A stretch of DNA of 64,000 nt from Halapricum hydrolyticum (GCF_025517535.1 NZ_JAOPKC010000006.1:62001-126000), one strand, 5' to 3'; positions 51,828 to 62,128 are shown, numbered from the stretch's first letter. Program-made: numbers and translations. The notes: a model not told the origin generated them from the sequence alone.

Positions 51828-52979
51828 ATGGTCGAGACGATCACCGCCAGTCAATTGCGCGACTGGATCGACGCCGGCGAGTCGTTCGAGCTGCTCGATA
51901 CACGTCCGGAGGACAGTTTCGACGCCTGGCACATCCAGGACGCGATCCAGTACACCTACAAGCCCGATTTCGAGTTCGACGCCGGCGAATTCCGGGAGGC
52001 AACGGGCCTGTCGAGCGAGGACGAGGTCGTGACGATCTGCGCGAAGGGGATCTCCTCACACGATCTGGCGACCCAGCTCGAGGACAGCGGCTTCGAGGAC
52101 GTCACCGTCGTCGAGGACGGCATGGAGGGCTGGAGCGAGGTCTACGACGTCGTCGAGATCCCGACTGCGGGCGATCTCGAGGTACTCCAGTTCCAGCGAC
52201 GCGCGAAGGGATGTCTGAGCTATCTGATCGCCGATCCGGCCGCCGAGGTCGCCGCCGTGGTCGATCCGACCCGCCACGTCGACCAGTTCGCCTCGGCCGC
52301 CTCGGAGCGTGGCTACTCCATCGAACACGTCTTCGACACCCACGTCCACGCCGACCACGTCTCCGGTGGCCGGGAACTGGCCGAGTACGTCGGTGCGACC
52401 TATTACCTCGGGGCCGACGCGGTCGATCGCGGCGTCACCGACGACTACGAACCCCTGGAACGCAACGAGGTCGTCACGGTCGGCGAGCACGATCTCAAAG
52501 CCGTCCCGTCGCCCGGACACACCTCCGAGATCGTGAGTTACCTGCTCGACGACGAGGCAGTGCTGACCGGCGACACCCTGTTCGTGGATTCGGTCGGCCG
52601 GACAGAACTCCAGTTCGGTGACGGCGACGCCGACACCGGCGCACAGCGGCTGTACGATTCGCTCCACCGCACGCTGCTCGCGGAACCCGACTCGATCACG
52701 GTGTTGCCCGGTCACTTCGCCGTCGGCGCCGACGGGTCGACCGACGTGACGTCCGGCGAGCCCGTCTGTTCGACTATCGGCGACGTCCGGACAGAACTGG
52801 ATCTCCTGTCCGTCGATCGCGACGCGTTCGTGCGTCGGCTCACGGACTCGCTGCCGGAGAAGCCGCCGAACTACGAGGAGATCATCGCCATCAACGCGGG
52901 TCGGAACGAACCCGAAGACGAGGCGGCGGCAACGGAACTGGAGCTCGGCCCCAACAACTGCGCGGCGAGCGGGGACTGA
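51828..52979 (+). CDS. rhodanese-metallo-beta-lactamase fusion
   Basis: A 383-aa cytoplasmic protein with an N-terminal rhodanese domain (about 1-105; active-site Cys in VTICAKGISS) and a C-terminal MBL fold (about 115-350) with THVHADHVSGG, PGHTSE, TGDTLFV and PGHF metal ligands. The MBL part resembles persulfide dioxygenases (ETHE1-like) and YcbL hydrolases. Oxidation of persulfide sulfur is a likely role. A TATA-like box cttataac lies near 51798. Confidence 0.85.
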   Translation: MVETITASQLRDWIDAGESFELLDTRPEDSFDAWHIQDAIQYTYKPDFEFDAGEFREATGLSSEDEVVTICAKGISSHDLATQLEDSGFEDVTVVEDGMEGWSEVYDVVEIPTAGDLEVLQFQRRAKGCLSYLIADPAAEVAAVVDPTRHVDQFASAASERGYSIEHVFDTHVHADHVSGGRELAEYVGATYYLGADAVDRGVTDDYEPLERNEVVTVGEHDLKAVPSPGHTSEIVSYLLDDEAVLTGDTLFVDSVGRTELQFGDGDADTGAQRLYDSLHRTLLAEPDSITVLPGHFAVGADGSTDVTSGEPVCSTIGDVRTELDLLSVDRDAFVRRLTDSLPEKPPNYEEIIAINAGRNEPEDEAAATELELGPNNCAASGD

Positions 52980-53001
52980 ACGTGACGGTCGTCTCTCTCG
53001 G

Positions 53002-54081
53002 ATGAGCACAGACGCAACGACGCTCGCCCGGCGGCTGGTCGCGACGCCGAGCCACGACGATCCTGACGAGGTCGGATCGCTGCTCGAATCCTGGCTCCGC
53101 GAGCACACGGACGCGACCGTCGAACGCGACGAGGTCGGGAACGTCTTCGCTCGCCGTGGCGGCGGAGACTGCTCGCTCGCGCTCGTCGGCCACCACGACG
53201 TCGTCCCGCCGGATCCCGGCCAGCAGGACGAGTCCGGATACGTCGTCGAGGAGCGCGACGGGCGGCTGTTCGGCCGTGGTAGTGCCGACATGAAGGGATC
53301 GCTGGCGGCGATGGCCTGTGCGTTTCGTGACAGCGACCCCGCCGGCGAACTCGTCTTCGCGTCGTTCGTCGGCGAGGAACAAGGCGGTACCGGCTGTCGA
53401 GCGGCGATCCGGGACGGGTTCGCCCCCGAGTACGCGGTCGTCGGTGAAGGCTCGACGGGCTACTCCGCCCCGGGCGTGACCGACGTCGCGGTCGCCCACA
53501 AGGGACGGCGTGCGAGCACGATCACGGCACGGGGGACGGCGGCTCACGCCAGCGAGCCCGGTGCTGGTACGAACGCTATCTACCGCGCGACCGACGCCGT
53601 CGACGTGATCCGGGGACTGTCCACTCCGGAGACAACAGTGCGAGGGAAGCGCGTACAGGGGAGCCTCGAAGTCACCGAGATCCACGGGGGAGACGCCTGG
53701 AACATGATCCCGGACCGGTGTACGGTGACCGTCGACGAGCGGACCGTCCCCGGCGAACGGGCCGGACTTGAGACGGTCGAGTTGATCGAAGGCGTCACCT
53801 GGTCGGTCGAACAGGATCTGCCCCCGATGGCCTGCCGGGACGAACGGTTCGCCGCCGTCGCGCTGGCGGTCGCACAGGCGATTCAGGACGGTGACCCGGA
53901 ACACGTGGTCAAACCACACGCGACCGACGCGGGCTGGCTCGCCGCTGAAGCCGACACGCAGACGCTCGTGATCGGCGCCGCCGAGCCAGGTCAGGCCCAC
54001 ACAGCAGACGAAAGCGTCTCGACCGCCGCTCTGGAGCGCTGCCAGCGACTCTACCGGACGCTCGCCGAGCGGTTTCCGTGA
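53002..54081 (+). CDS. M20-family metallopeptidase / deacylase
   Basis: A 359-aa M20 enzyme, the family of ArgE, DapE and LysK. Ligands and acids are seen in LALVGHHDVVP (His, Asp), GRGSADMKGSLAAM, FVGEEQGGTG (Glu-Glu), VVGEGSTG and the C-terminal AHTADE (His). The dimerisation domain is about 170-275. Likely removes an acyl or succinyl group from an amino acid. It follows the rhodanese-MBL gene by 22 nt and may be co-transcribed. Confidence 0.85.
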   Translation: MSTDATTLARRLVATPSHDDPDEVGSLLESWLREHTDATVERDEVGNVFARRGGGDCSLALVGHHDVVPPDPGQQDESGYVVEERDGRLFGRGSADMKGSLAAMACAFRDSDPAGELVFASFVGEEQGGTGCRAAIRDGFAPEYAVVGEGSTGYSAPGVTDVAVAHKGRRASTITARGTAAHASEPGAGTNAIYRATDAVDVIRGLSTPETTVRGKRVQGSLEVTEIHGGDAWNMIPDRCTVTVDERTVPGERAGLETVELIEGVTWSVEQDLPPMACRDERFAAVALAVAQAIQDGDPEHVVKPHATDAGWLAAEADTQTLVIGAAEPGQAHTADESVSTAALERCQRLYRTLAERFP

Positions 54082-54118
54082 CCCCGAATACTTTATCGCC
54101 GCGGTCGTATGCCCGGCC

Positions 54119-55621
54119 ATGTCAGCGGACACACCACAGGCATACGACGACCTTCTCGAAGCGTATCGTCGGGTCAGCAATCTCGAATCTGCCGTCGGCG
54201 TCCTCTCCTGGGACCAGCAGGTGACGATGCCGGACGGCGGCGCGCCGGCACGGAGCCGACAGCTGTCGACGCTGTCCGGACTCCGACACGAACTGCTGAC
54301 CGACGACGAGGTCGCCGACGCGCTCGACGCCGCCGCCGAAGCCGACCTGAACGACGAACAGCAGGCAGTCGTCCGCGAGATACGGCGCGAACACGAGCGC
54401 GCCGCGGCGGTTCCCCGGGAGCTGATCGAGCAGATAAGCGCGAAGTCCTCCGAAGCACTCGAAGTCTGGGAGTCCGCGAAGGCCGAGTCGGACTTCTCGC
54501 AGTTCGCGCCCATACTGGAGGAACTGGTCGAGCTGCGCCGCGAGTACGCCGCCGAGATCGATCCCGATCGCGACCCCTACGCCGTCCTCTTCGAGGAGTA
54601 CGAGCCCTATCTCGGACTGGAGACGGCCGAGGAAGTGCTCGAACAGCTCCGCGAGGAACTCGTCCCGCTGATCGACGCCGTCGGCGACAGCGACGTCACG
54701 CTCCCGGATCCGTTCGCGGACGGGACGTACTCCGAGCAGGCACAGGAAGAGCTCTCGCGAGAGATCCTCACCGATCTGGGATACGACTGGGAGCGCGGGC
54801 GACTGGACACCTCGAGCCATCCGTTCACCTCGGGCAACCAGTTCGACTGCCGGGTCACTACACGATTCCTCGAAGACGATCCGCTGAGCGCGCTCACGGC
54901 GACGATCCACGAGTTCGGTCACGCCTTCTACAGCCTCGGCCTTCCGCAGGAAGAGTACGGGACGCCGCTGGGGTCGTCACGCAACCTCAGCGTCCACGAG
55001 TCCCAGTCGCGCCTCTGGGAGAACCACGTCGGCCGCAGCCGCCCGTTCTGGGAGCTGATCGAAGAGGACGTTCGCGGGGCCTTCGACGGGCTCGAGGATG
55101 TCGACGGAGAGGCGTTCTACCGGGCCGCGAACCGCGTCTACGACGACAACCTCATCCGCGTCGACGCGGACGAGCTTACCTATCACATGCACATCGTCGT
55201 CCGCTTCGAGATCGAGCGCGACCTCGTCAACGGCGACCTGGACGTCGAAGACGTCCCCGAGGTGTGGAACGACAAGTACGAGCAGTACCTGGGTGTCCGG
55301 CCCGAAAACGACGCCGAGGGAGCGCTGCAGGACATCCACTGGAGCCACGGCAACTTCGGGTACTTCCCGACGTACACGCTGGGCAGCGTCATGGCGGCCC
55401 AGCTCTACGCGGCTGCAGAGGACGACCTCGGCGACCTGGACGAGGCGATCCACGAAGGCGAGTTCGAGGACCTCCAGACGTGGCTCCGAGAGAACGTCCA
55501 CCGCCACGGTGCGCGGTACACGACAGATGAACTCGTTGAACTCGCGACCGGCGAGTCCTACACCGCCGATTACTTCCTTGACTACGTGACAGAGAAGTAC
55601 AGCGAGCTGTACGAGCTGTGA
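54119..55621 (+). CDS. M32-family carboxypeptidase
   Basis: A 500-aa metallocarboxypeptidase of family M32 (Taq/Pfu carboxypeptidase type). The zinc motif HEFGH is near residue 264-268 (TIHEFGHAFYSLG), with downstream HESQSRLWEN carrying the third ligand. The N-terminal SAVGVLSWDQQVTMP is diagnostic. A TATA-like box (actttat) lies at about 54089-54095. Confidence 0.93.
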   Translation: MSADTPQAYDDLLEAYRRVSNLESAVGVLSWDQQVTMPDGGAPARSRQLSTLSGLRHELLTDDEVADALDAAAEADLNDEQQAVVREIRREHERAAAVPRELIEQISAKSSEALEVWESAKAESDFSQFAPILEELVELRREYAAEIDPDRDPYAVLFEEYEPYLGLETAEEVLEQLREELVPLIDAVGDSDVTLPDPFADGTYSEQAQEELSREILTDLGYDWERGRLDTSSHPFTSGNQFDCRVTTRFLEDDPLSALTATIHEFGHAFYSLGLPQEEYGTPLGSSRNLSVHESQSRLWENHVGRSRPFWELIEEDVRGAFDGLEDVDGEAFYRAANRVYDDNLIRVDADELTYHMHIVVRFEIERDLVNGDLDVEDVPEVWNDKYEQYLGVRPENDAEGALQDIHWSHGNFGYFPTYTLGSVMAAQLYAAAEDDLGDLDEAIHEGEFEDLQTWLRENVHRHGARYTTDELVELATGESYTADYFLDYVTEKYSELYEL

Positions 55622-55752
55622 TTCGTCCCGAGGATCGGACCTGTTCGGTCTGAAAGCGGTCGATTTATAAGCTCCGGAAAGGCTGACGGAGATTCCCTGA
55701 AACGTTCGTTCTTGGGCGATCGAGACGGGTTCGACCTCGTCTCGTCTAGCAA

Positions 55753-55760
55753 CTTTTAAC
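55753..55760 (+). promoter_or_regulatory. putative TATA box of dnaK
   Basis: cttttaac lies 28 nt before the ATG at 55788, in the canonical archaeal position. A second A/T-rich run (tttataag, about 55664-55671) is 120 nt upstream and might be an alternative promoter, as heat-shock genes often have more than one start. Confidence 0.45.
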
Positions 55761-55787
55761 CGGGTCAGACGGGTAGGTATCGCCAAC

Positions 55788-57698
55788 ATGGCGAGTAACA
55801 AGATCCTCGGAATCGACCTGGGGACGACCAACTCTGCGTTTGCGGTGATGGAAGGGGCCGACCCGGAGATCATCGTCAACAGTGAAGGCGAACGGACGAC
55901 ACCCTCCGTCGTCGCGTTCGACGACAGCGAACGACTGGTGGGCAAGCCGGCCAAGAACCAGGCCGTCAAGAACCCCGAGCAGACCATCCAGTCGATCAAG
56001 CGCCACATGGGCGAGGACGACTACACGGTCGAACTAGACGGCGAAGAGTACACGCCCGAGCAAGTCTCGGCGATGATCCTCCAGAAGATCAAACACGACG
56101 CCGAGGAGTACCTGGGCGACGAGATTGAGAAGGCCGTCATCACGGTCCCGGCGTACTTCAACGATCGACAGCGCCAGGCGACCAAAGACGCCGGCGAGAT
56201 CGCCGGCTTCGAGGTCGAGCGGATCGTCAACGAGCCGACTGCGGCCTCGATGGCCTACGGACTGGACGACGAGTCCGACCAGACGGTACTCGTCTACGAC
56301 CTCGGGGGCGGAACCTTCGACGTCTCTATCTTGGATCTCGGCGGCGGCGTCTACGAGGTCGTCGCCACGAACGGTGACAACGACCTCGGTGGCGATGACT
56401 GGGACCAGGCCATCATCGACTGGCTGGCCGACGAGTTCGAGGACGAACACGGCATCGACCTGACCGAGGACCGCCAGGCCCTCCAGCGGCTGAAAGACGC
56501 CGCCGAAGAGGCCAAGATCGAACTCTCCTCCCGGAAGGAAGCCGAGATCAACCTGCCGTTCATCACGGCGACTGACGACGGACCGGTCCACCTCGAGAAG
56601 TCGCTCACGCGAGCGAAGTTCGAGAGCCTGACCGAGGACCTGGTCGAGCGGACGGTCGGCCCGACCGAGCAGGCGCTTGAAGACGCCGACTACGGCAAAA
56701 GCGACATCGACGAAGTCCTGCTCGTCGGCGGATCGACCCGGATGCCGATGATCCAGGAGAAAGTCGAAGAGCTGACCGGCCAGGATCCCAAGAAGAACGT
56801 CAACCCCGACGAGGCCGTCGCACTTGGCGCGGCGATCCAGGGCGGCGTGCTGTCCGGTGACGTCGACGACATCGTTCTGCTGGACGTGACGCCCCTCTCG
56901 CTGGGTGTCGAGGTCAAGGGCGGACTGTTCGAGCGACTCATCGAGAAGAACACCACGATCCCGACCGAAGAGTCCAAGATCTTCACGACCGCCGCGGCCA
57001 ACCAGACCCAGGTCCAGATCCGCGTCTTCCAGGGAGAACGCGAGATCGCGGAAGAGAACGAGCTGCTCGGGGAGTTCACGCTCGCAGGGATCCCGCCGGC
57101 GCCCGCCGGCACCCCGCAGATCGAGGTGACGTTCTCCATCGACGAGAACGGGATCGTCAACGTCTCCGCCGAGGACAAGGGGTCGGGCAACAAGGAAGAC
57201 ATCACCATCGAGGGCGGCGCTGGCCTGAGCGACGAGCAGATCGAGCAGATGCAAGAAGAGGCCGAGAAACACGCCGAAGAGGACGAACAGCGCCGCCAGC
57301 GCATCGAGGCGCGCAACGAGGCCGAGGCAACTGTCCGGCGCGCCGAGACCCTGCTGGAAGAAAACGAGGAAAACGTCGACGACGACCTCCGCGAATCCAT
57401 CGAAGCCAAGATCGAAGACGTCCAGGAGACGCTCGAAGACGAGGACGCCGGGAAAGAGGACTACGAGGAAGTCACCGAGGCGCTGACCGAAGAGTTACAG
57501 GAGATCGGCAAGCAGATGTACCAGGAGCAGGCCCAGCAGGCTGCCGGCGGCGCGGGCGGCGCTGCGGGTGCCGGTCCTGGCGGTGCCGCAGGCGCTGGAC
57601 CCGGCGGCGCGGCCGGTCCCGGTGCGGGTGCAGCCGGGCAGGGTGAGGAGTACGTCGACGCCGACTTCGAAGACGTCGACGAAGACGAAGACGAGTAA
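55788..57698 (+). CDS. dnaK: chaperone DnaK (Hsp70)
   Basis: A 636-aa Hsp70. The ATPase domain (1-380) contains GIDLGTTNSAFAVMEG, VTVPAYFNDRQRQATKDAGEIAG and VYDLGGGTFDVSILDLGGG; the substrate-binding domain follows. The C-terminal helical lid is highly acidic and ends in a Gly/Ala-rich linker (GGAGGAAGAGPGGAAGAGPGG) and an EEYVDADFEDV acidic tail, the EEVD-like finish of bacterial-type DnaK. It is an ancient acquisition in haloarchaea. Its partner DnaJ is at 50037-51179. Confidence 0.97.
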   Translation: MASNKILGIDLGTTNSAFAVMEGADPEIIVNSEGERTTPSVVAFDDSERLVGKPAKNQAVKNPEQTIQSIKRHMGEDDYTVELDGEEYTPEQVSAMILQKIKHDAEEYLGDEIEKAVITVPAYFNDRQRQATKDAGEIAGFEVERIVNEPTAASMAYGLDDESDQTVLVYDLGGGTFDVSILDLGGGVYEVVATNGDNDLGGDDWDQAIIDWLADEFEDEHGIDLTEDRQALQRLKDAAEEAKIELSSRKEAEINLPFITATDDGPVHLEKSLTRAKFESLTEDLVERTVGPTEQALEDADYGKSDIDEVLLVGGSTRMPMIQEKVEELTGQDPKKNVNPDEAVALGAAIQGGVLSGDVDDIVLLDVTPLSLGVEVKGGLFERLIEKNTTIPTEESKIFTTAAANQTQVQIRVFQGEREIAEENELLGEFTLAGIPPAPAGTPQIEVTFSIDENGIVNVSAEDKGSGNKEDITIEGGAGLSDEQIEQMQEEAEKHAEEDEQRRQRIEARNEAEATVRRAETLLEENEENVDDDLRESIEAKIEDVQETLEDEDAGKEDYEEVTEALTEELQEIGKQMYQEQAQQAAGGAGGAAGAGPGGAAGAGPGGAAGPGAGAAGQGEEYVDADFEDVDEDEDE

Positions 57699-57712
57699 CG
57701 CGAGTCAAGTCT

Positions 57713-59071
57713 TCACGATCCAGTGTTTCGCTGCTTACGCGTCTGGCGTACCGATCGGCCGTAAGCGTACGCGAATCCGCCGGCCGTGCCGGCCACGAGC
57801 GCCCAGGGGACGTACACCAGCGGGAAGAGCATCTCCGCGTACCCACGGTACGGGCCAGTACCGACGACGATCAACAGCGGCGAGGCGACGATGGTCCCGG
57901 CCAGCACGACCGTGGCGCGCTGCCGTTCGGCCAGCGCCAGCGGCAGAAACAGAAGCGGCACGAACAACCCGACGGTCCCTGCGTACACGACCGCGCCCCG
58001 AGTATTCGCTCCGAGCCCCCAGACCCCCACGAGGAGCATCGTGACGGCGACTACGACACCCGTCTCGACGAGCCGACGCGTCGAGACGTCAGTTCGATCC
58101 ACCAGCAGGTACTGCGCGACGACGGCGATCGGTATCGCGAGCGACGGAAGCCCCGAAACCACGCCCGCGAACAGCGTCTGAAAGAGGACAGCGTTTTCCG
58201 AACCGATCGAGACGCCCCCGGAAACCGGTGCGAGTAGCAGACTGGCGAGAGCGAGTCCAGCGCCAGTGCCGAGCAGACTCCGTGCCCGCCCGAAGCGTGA
58301 CAGTCGGGCGAGGGTGTCCCCGTGACGGACCAGGATCACGACGAAGGCCGCGAGGATCGCGGCCGGGAACGGGGCGGGCCCGGGCACGGAATCGAGCTTG
58401 AGCTGTGCGACGTCGGCCCAGATGCCGAGATTCGCGGCGGCAGTGGCTACGAGGCCGGAATCGGATCCGAAGACGAGATACCAGCCGCCGGAGATCGTTC
58501 GATCGAACCTGTCGCCGTGCACACCGGTCAACACGAGCGTCGTCTCGTTCGCGTCGATCCAGTCCCGATCGTCGACGAACGCCGATCGAACCGGATCCCG
58601 GACGAGGACTGATTCCGGCGGGCCGCGGACGACGATCCGGTCGGCATTGACGCCGAACCACTCGGCGTCTCCACCGGTGTGAAAGTAATCGACGACGAGG
58701 ACGCCGCCCGCGCTGCGGTGCCCCATCCGTGCCCCTTCGTGTGACAGCTCGACGCCGTCCGGGGTCGAAGTCACCGACAGGGTCCGGACTGACGATCCGT
58801 TCGGGGAGTCCGACAGTTCGCGGCGTGCCGCCGTCCGGATCGCTTCTGCGTCCGGTTGTCCGTCCAGTTCGAGCGTGACCGTCCAGCGACTGGCGCCGTC
58901 CTCGCCGATATCGATCACGACGGTCGAGTGCTCGACAGTGCTGTTTTCGACCACATCGTCCGTGCAGACGTCACAGAGCGGCGACGGGGGTGGTCGAGCG
59001 GCGACAGCACTACCCAGGAGCAGGAGTACTGTGACGACCGAAAGAGAGACCAGCACCTGACGGCGGCGCAT
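57713..59071 (-). CDS. multi-helix membrane protein with N-terminal outer domain
   Basis: A 452-aa protein. It starts with a signal or anchor (RRRQVLVSLSVVTVLLLLGSAVAARP), has a beta-rich outer domain of about 200 residues (SRWTVTLELDGQPD...) and a C-terminal block of seven or eight helices (FPAAILAAFVVILVRHG onward). The outer domain resembles the DUF7345-like domain seen in the protein at 27596. No catalytic motif. Function unknown. Confidence 0.7.
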   Translation of the reverse strand: MRRRQVLVSLSVVTVLLLLGSAVAARPPPSPLCDVCTDDVVENSTVEHSTVVIDIGEDGASRWTVTLELDGQPDAEAIRTAARRELSDSPNGSSVRTLSVTSTPDGVELSHEGARMGHRSAGGVLVVDYFHTGGDAEWFGVNADRIVVRGPPESVLVRDPVRSAFVDDRDWIDANETTLVLTGVHGDRFDRTISGGWYLVFGSDSGLVATAAANLGIWADVAQLKLDSVPGPAPFPAAILAAFVVILVRHGDTLARLSRFGRARSLLGTGAGLALASLLLAPVSGGVSIGSENAVLFQTLFAGVVSGLPSLAIPIAVVAQYLLVDRTDVSTRRLVETGVVVAVTMLLVGVWGLGANTRGAVVYAGTVGLFVPLLFLPLALAERQRATVVLAGTIVASPLLIVVGTGPYRGYAEMLFPLVYVPWALVAGTAGGFAYAYGRSVRQTRKQRNTGS

Positions 59072-59145
59072 ATTCGTCTGGTGATAGTTAGACTACATAA
59101 TGGTGGGTGTTTCGTCAGCGAGTGACGGCGCGGACCGGGTCCCAG

Positions 59146-60210
59146 TCACAGATCCTGGCTGAGCGGTTCGTCGGCGATCTGCCGGCGCAGACCACCGAGC
59201 GTTTCGGCGTCGAGCCCGCCAAGACAGGCCTCGATGACGGCACCGACCTCCTGGCGAGAGATCTTCACACCCTCCGGCCGAAGCACGTCCTCGGGCCGCG
59301 ATTCGATCTCTCTGAGCGTGCCCACCGCGAGTAGGTACGGAATTGCCCACGCTGCAGTGCGGTTACCCGCTCGTTCGGGGACGTGTTCGAGCCAGGTCTG
59401 GGCGTCGTCGAGATAGTCACGTGCGTCCTCGATCGTGCGTCGAACGACCGTGACGACACCGTCGACGCTGTCCGGGTCGTCGAGGGCGCCCTGATCGACG
59501 TCTTCCGCCTCCAGCTCGTCGGCAGGCAGATAGACGTTGTCTTCCTCGTGGAAGTCCGCGCCGACGTCTTTGGCGATGTTCACGAGTTGCAGTGCGAGCC
59601 CGAACGCTTCGGCGTTCTCTTCCAGGGGCTCACAGGTCCCGGATGGCGTCTCCTCGCCACAGACGAGATTCGTCACGAGTTCGCCGACGGTTCCGGCGGC
59701 GTAGTGGCAGTACTCGTGGAGTTCCTGTCGAGCCTGCAGGCGCAGCCCGCCTTCGGAGGCATACCGCCTGACGAACGTCGCCATCCCACCGACCAGCTCC
59801 CGAGCCGGTGGCCGGATCGCCTCGCGGATTCGCTCGGGCCGGGATTCGAACACCCGCAGGACGCGATCGGTCTGGGCGACGAGTTCCCAGTCTGCGCCCC
59901 CGTCGTCTGGGACCCACGCTGCGACGTCGTTTTCGAACGCTTCGACGGTCGTGGTATCTGCCGGATCGAGCACCGAATCGTACGTCTCCAGCAGCGCTGC
60001 CTTTTGCTCGGGGGGTATGTGACCTGCGTCCTCGATCGTATCCGGGACCCGACACAGGAGATATCCCACACAGATCGACGAAGCCATGGGCTCTTCGAGT
60101 ACGTCGATCGTGATCGCAAAGGTTCTGGAGACGTCCTGGACGATCTCGTGACTCCAGGCGAGATCGCGCTCGATCGTCGCCGCGTCGGCGGTTTCCGAAG
60201 TATCGGCCAT
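59146..60210 (-). CDS. squalene/phytoene synthase family protein (probably squalene synthase)
   Basis: A 354-aa all-helical prenyl synthase that joins two prenyl diphosphates head to head. Both aspartate-rich sites are present: CRVPDTIEDAGHIP (first DxxED) and LQLVNIAKDVGADFHEEDNVYLP (second). DVSRTFAITIDVL and YCHYAAGTVGELVTNL are family hallmarks. The CRVPDTIEDAGH form with VGELVTNLV looks more like haloarchaeal squalene synthase (farnesyl diphosphate) than phytoene synthase. Squalenes are membrane lipids in these cells. Confidence 0.82.
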   Translation of the reverse strand: MADTSETADAATIERDLAWSHEIVQDVSRTFAITIDVLEEPMASSICVGYLLCRVPDTIEDAGHIPPEQKAALLETYDSVLDPADTTTVEAFENDVAAWVPDDGGADWELVAQTDRVLRVFESRPERIREAIRPPARELVGGMATFVRRYASEGGLRLQARQELHEYCHYAAGTVGELVTNLVCGEETPSGTCEPLEENAEAFGLALQLVNIAKDVGADFHEEDNVYLPADELEAEDVDQGALDDPDSVDGVVTVVRRTIEDARDYLDDAQTWLEHVPERAGNRTAAWAIPYLLAVGTLREIESRPEDVLRPEGVKISRQEVGAVIEACLGGLDAETLGGLRRQIADEPLSQDL

Positions 60211-60383
60211 TTGCTGTATCGTTCGTTAGGGTTGGAGGTTAAAAACTCCGCCACATTCGCGACCAGAGTGCAGTCTACCCACGGTGGTCCGGCTCACCGC
60301 GGTCATACTGCCGGCCACAACAGTTCGAAATGATTCGCTACCCCGGAGTGGCGAATATCCTTACAAACGTACAGCCGGCAGTA

Positions 60384-61172
60384 TCAGTCCGTCCGCGGCA
60401 GTGCCAGCGCCCCGATACCCAGGGCGATCAGTGCCAGTCCGGTCAGAATCGCGAGGTTGACGAGCGGATCTTCCCCGCCGTAAGAGGCGAGCACGACGCC
60501 GTCGACGAGCGCGGGATTGTCGAACGTCGCCGCGCGCACGCCCCGGGAGAAATACGTCAGCGGCGACAGCTCCAGCAGGGGGTGGAACCACTCGGGCAAC
60601 AGCGACGGCGGGACGAACGTCTCCGAGAGGAACAACAGTGGGAGCGCGATCGCGTTGCTGGCCGCGATGACGCCGTCCTGTGACTCCGTGATCGCCCCTA
60701 GCAGCGCACCGATCCCGCAGAACAGCGCCACACCGGCAGCGACGAACGGGACCAGAAGCGGCGACAGGACGATATCCGCGCCGGTGACCGCGAGCAACAG
60801 CCCGAGCAACAGCAGCGCGGCCAGGCCGATGACCGCGACGTTGACGACCGTCTGTGCGAGCAACCACTCCCAGCGCCGCAGCGGCGTGGTCGCCAGCTTC
60901 TCGAAGCGGTTGCCCTCGCGGTGGCGCGCCACCTCGCTGCCGACCCTGGACAGCGGTGTGAACAGCACGACGACAGCGAGATAACCCGGGACGTAGTACC
61001 CGGGCGGTTCGGTGAAGAGCCCGCCACCGGTCGGCTGTGTCTCGACCAGCGCGCCGAAGATGAAGACGATCAGAAGCGGGAACAGGAAGGTGAAGAACAC
61101 GGCCGTCCGCCGCCGGAGGAAAGACAGCGCCGCCGCCCGGGAGGAGGCACGGACTCGGCCGAGTCGGCTCAT
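60384..61172 (-). CDS. ABC-2 type transporter permease
   Basis: A 262-aa permease with six membrane helices: AVFFTFLFPLLIVFIFGALVE, LAVVVLFTPLSRV and others, and a C-terminal LAILTGLALIALGIGALALP. The ABC-2 signature region (NRFEKLATTPLRRWEWLLAQ, loop between helices) is clear. It overlaps the ATPase gene by 4 nt, so the pair is one exporter. Confidence 0.85.
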   Translation of the reverse strand: MSRLGRVRASSRAAALSFLRRRTAVFFTFLFPLLIVFIFGALVETQPTGGGLFTEPPGYYVPGYLAVVVLFTPLSRVGSEVARHREGNRFEKLATTPLRRWEWLLAQTVVNVAVIGLAALLLLGLLLAVTGADIVLSPLLVPFVAAGVALFCGIGALLGAITESQDGVIAASNAIALPLLFLSETFVPPSLLPEWFHPLLELSPLTYFSRGVRAATFDNPALVDGVVLASYGGEDPLVNLAILTGLALIALGIGALALPRTD

Positions 61173-62128
61173 CGCTCACCTCCGTCGGCCGCAACCGGAC
61201 TCGCTGCCTCCAGTTCGGTCGGATCGAGCGGGTCACCGCCGTGGCCGACTGCCGTGCCGGTCAGTTCGAGATAGACGTCTTCCATGTCCGGTTCGCGCCA
61301 GGTCAGCGAGGCGGGGGTGATCCCCGAGTCGGTCAGCCGATCGACGACGGCACCGATCTCCGTCGGCGAGACGTCGTGCACGACGAGCCGTCCGTCGCTG
61401 CGGGTCGTCTCGAACCCGATCGACGGCGTTGTCTGGGGTTCCCCGTCGAGATCGATCACGAGCCGTGTCTGTCCGCCGTACTCGTCGATCAGCGCCTGTG
61501 GGGCGTCTAGCGCGAGCAGTTCGCCGTCCGAGAGCAGGCCGACCCGGTCGGCCAGCCGCTCGACCTCGGCCATGTAGTGGGTCGTCAGGACGATCGTCGT
61601 CCCGGTGTCCGCGAGACCTTCGAGCAGCCGCCAGACCGCCCGGCGGCCCGCAGGGTCGATCCCGGTCGTCGGTTCGTCCAGCACGAGCAGATCGGGATCG
61701 TTGACCAGCGCCGTCCCGACACAGACCCGACGCTGCTGGCCGCCCGAGAGGTCCTCGTAGGCCGTTCCGGTTGCGTCTTCGAGACCGACGTCCGAGAGCA
61801 CGGCCGCGACGTCGCGCGTGTGGTCGTAGAGACCGGCGTAGTACTCGATCAGCTCTCGTGCGGTCAGCCGAGCTGGCGGGTCGAACGACTGCGGGAGCAG
61901 ACCGATCCGCGATCGATTGACCGTTCGGGACGATTCACCGAACAGTTCGACCGCCCCTTCAGCGTCTGTCGTGCCCGTCAGCGCACGGACGAGCGTCGTC
62001 TTGCCGGCGCCGTTGGGTCCGACGAGTCCCAGCACCTCGCCCTCGCCGACCGAAAGCGAGACGCCCGCGAGTGCGACCGTGTCGCCGTAGGTGCGGGCGA
62101 GATCCCGCGCGACGAGTACGTCAGTCAT
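61169..62128 (-). CDS. ABC transporter ATP-binding protein
   Basis: A 319-aa ATPase: Walker A GLVGPNGAGKTTLVRAL, signature LSGGQQRRVCVGTAL, Walker B LLVLDEPTTGIDP and switch VLTTHYMAEVERLADRV. The C-terminal extension (about 225-319) resembles the DUF4162-like domain of drug or Na+ exporters. The start at 62128 is chosen because the longer form adds a basic tail. Upstream genes are DUF7546 and ctaB, a conserved haloarchaeal cluster, so the exporter may serve heme or copper handling; that is inference. Confidence 0.88.
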   Translation of the reverse strand: MTDVLVARDLARTYGDTVALAGVSLSVGEGEVLGLVGPNGAGKTTLVRALTGTTDAEGAVELFGESSRTVNRSRIGLLPQSFDPPARLTARELIEYYAGLYDHTRDVAAVLSDVGLEDATGTAYEDLSGGQQRRVCVGTALVNDPDLLVLDEPTTGIDPAGRRAVWRLLEGLADTGTTIVLTTHYMAEVERLADRVGLLSDGELLALDAPQALIDEYGGQTRLVIDLDGEPQTTPSIGFETTRSDGRLVVHDVSPTEIGAVVDRLTDSGITPASLTWREPDMEDVYLELTGTAVGHGGDPLDPTELEAASPVAADGGER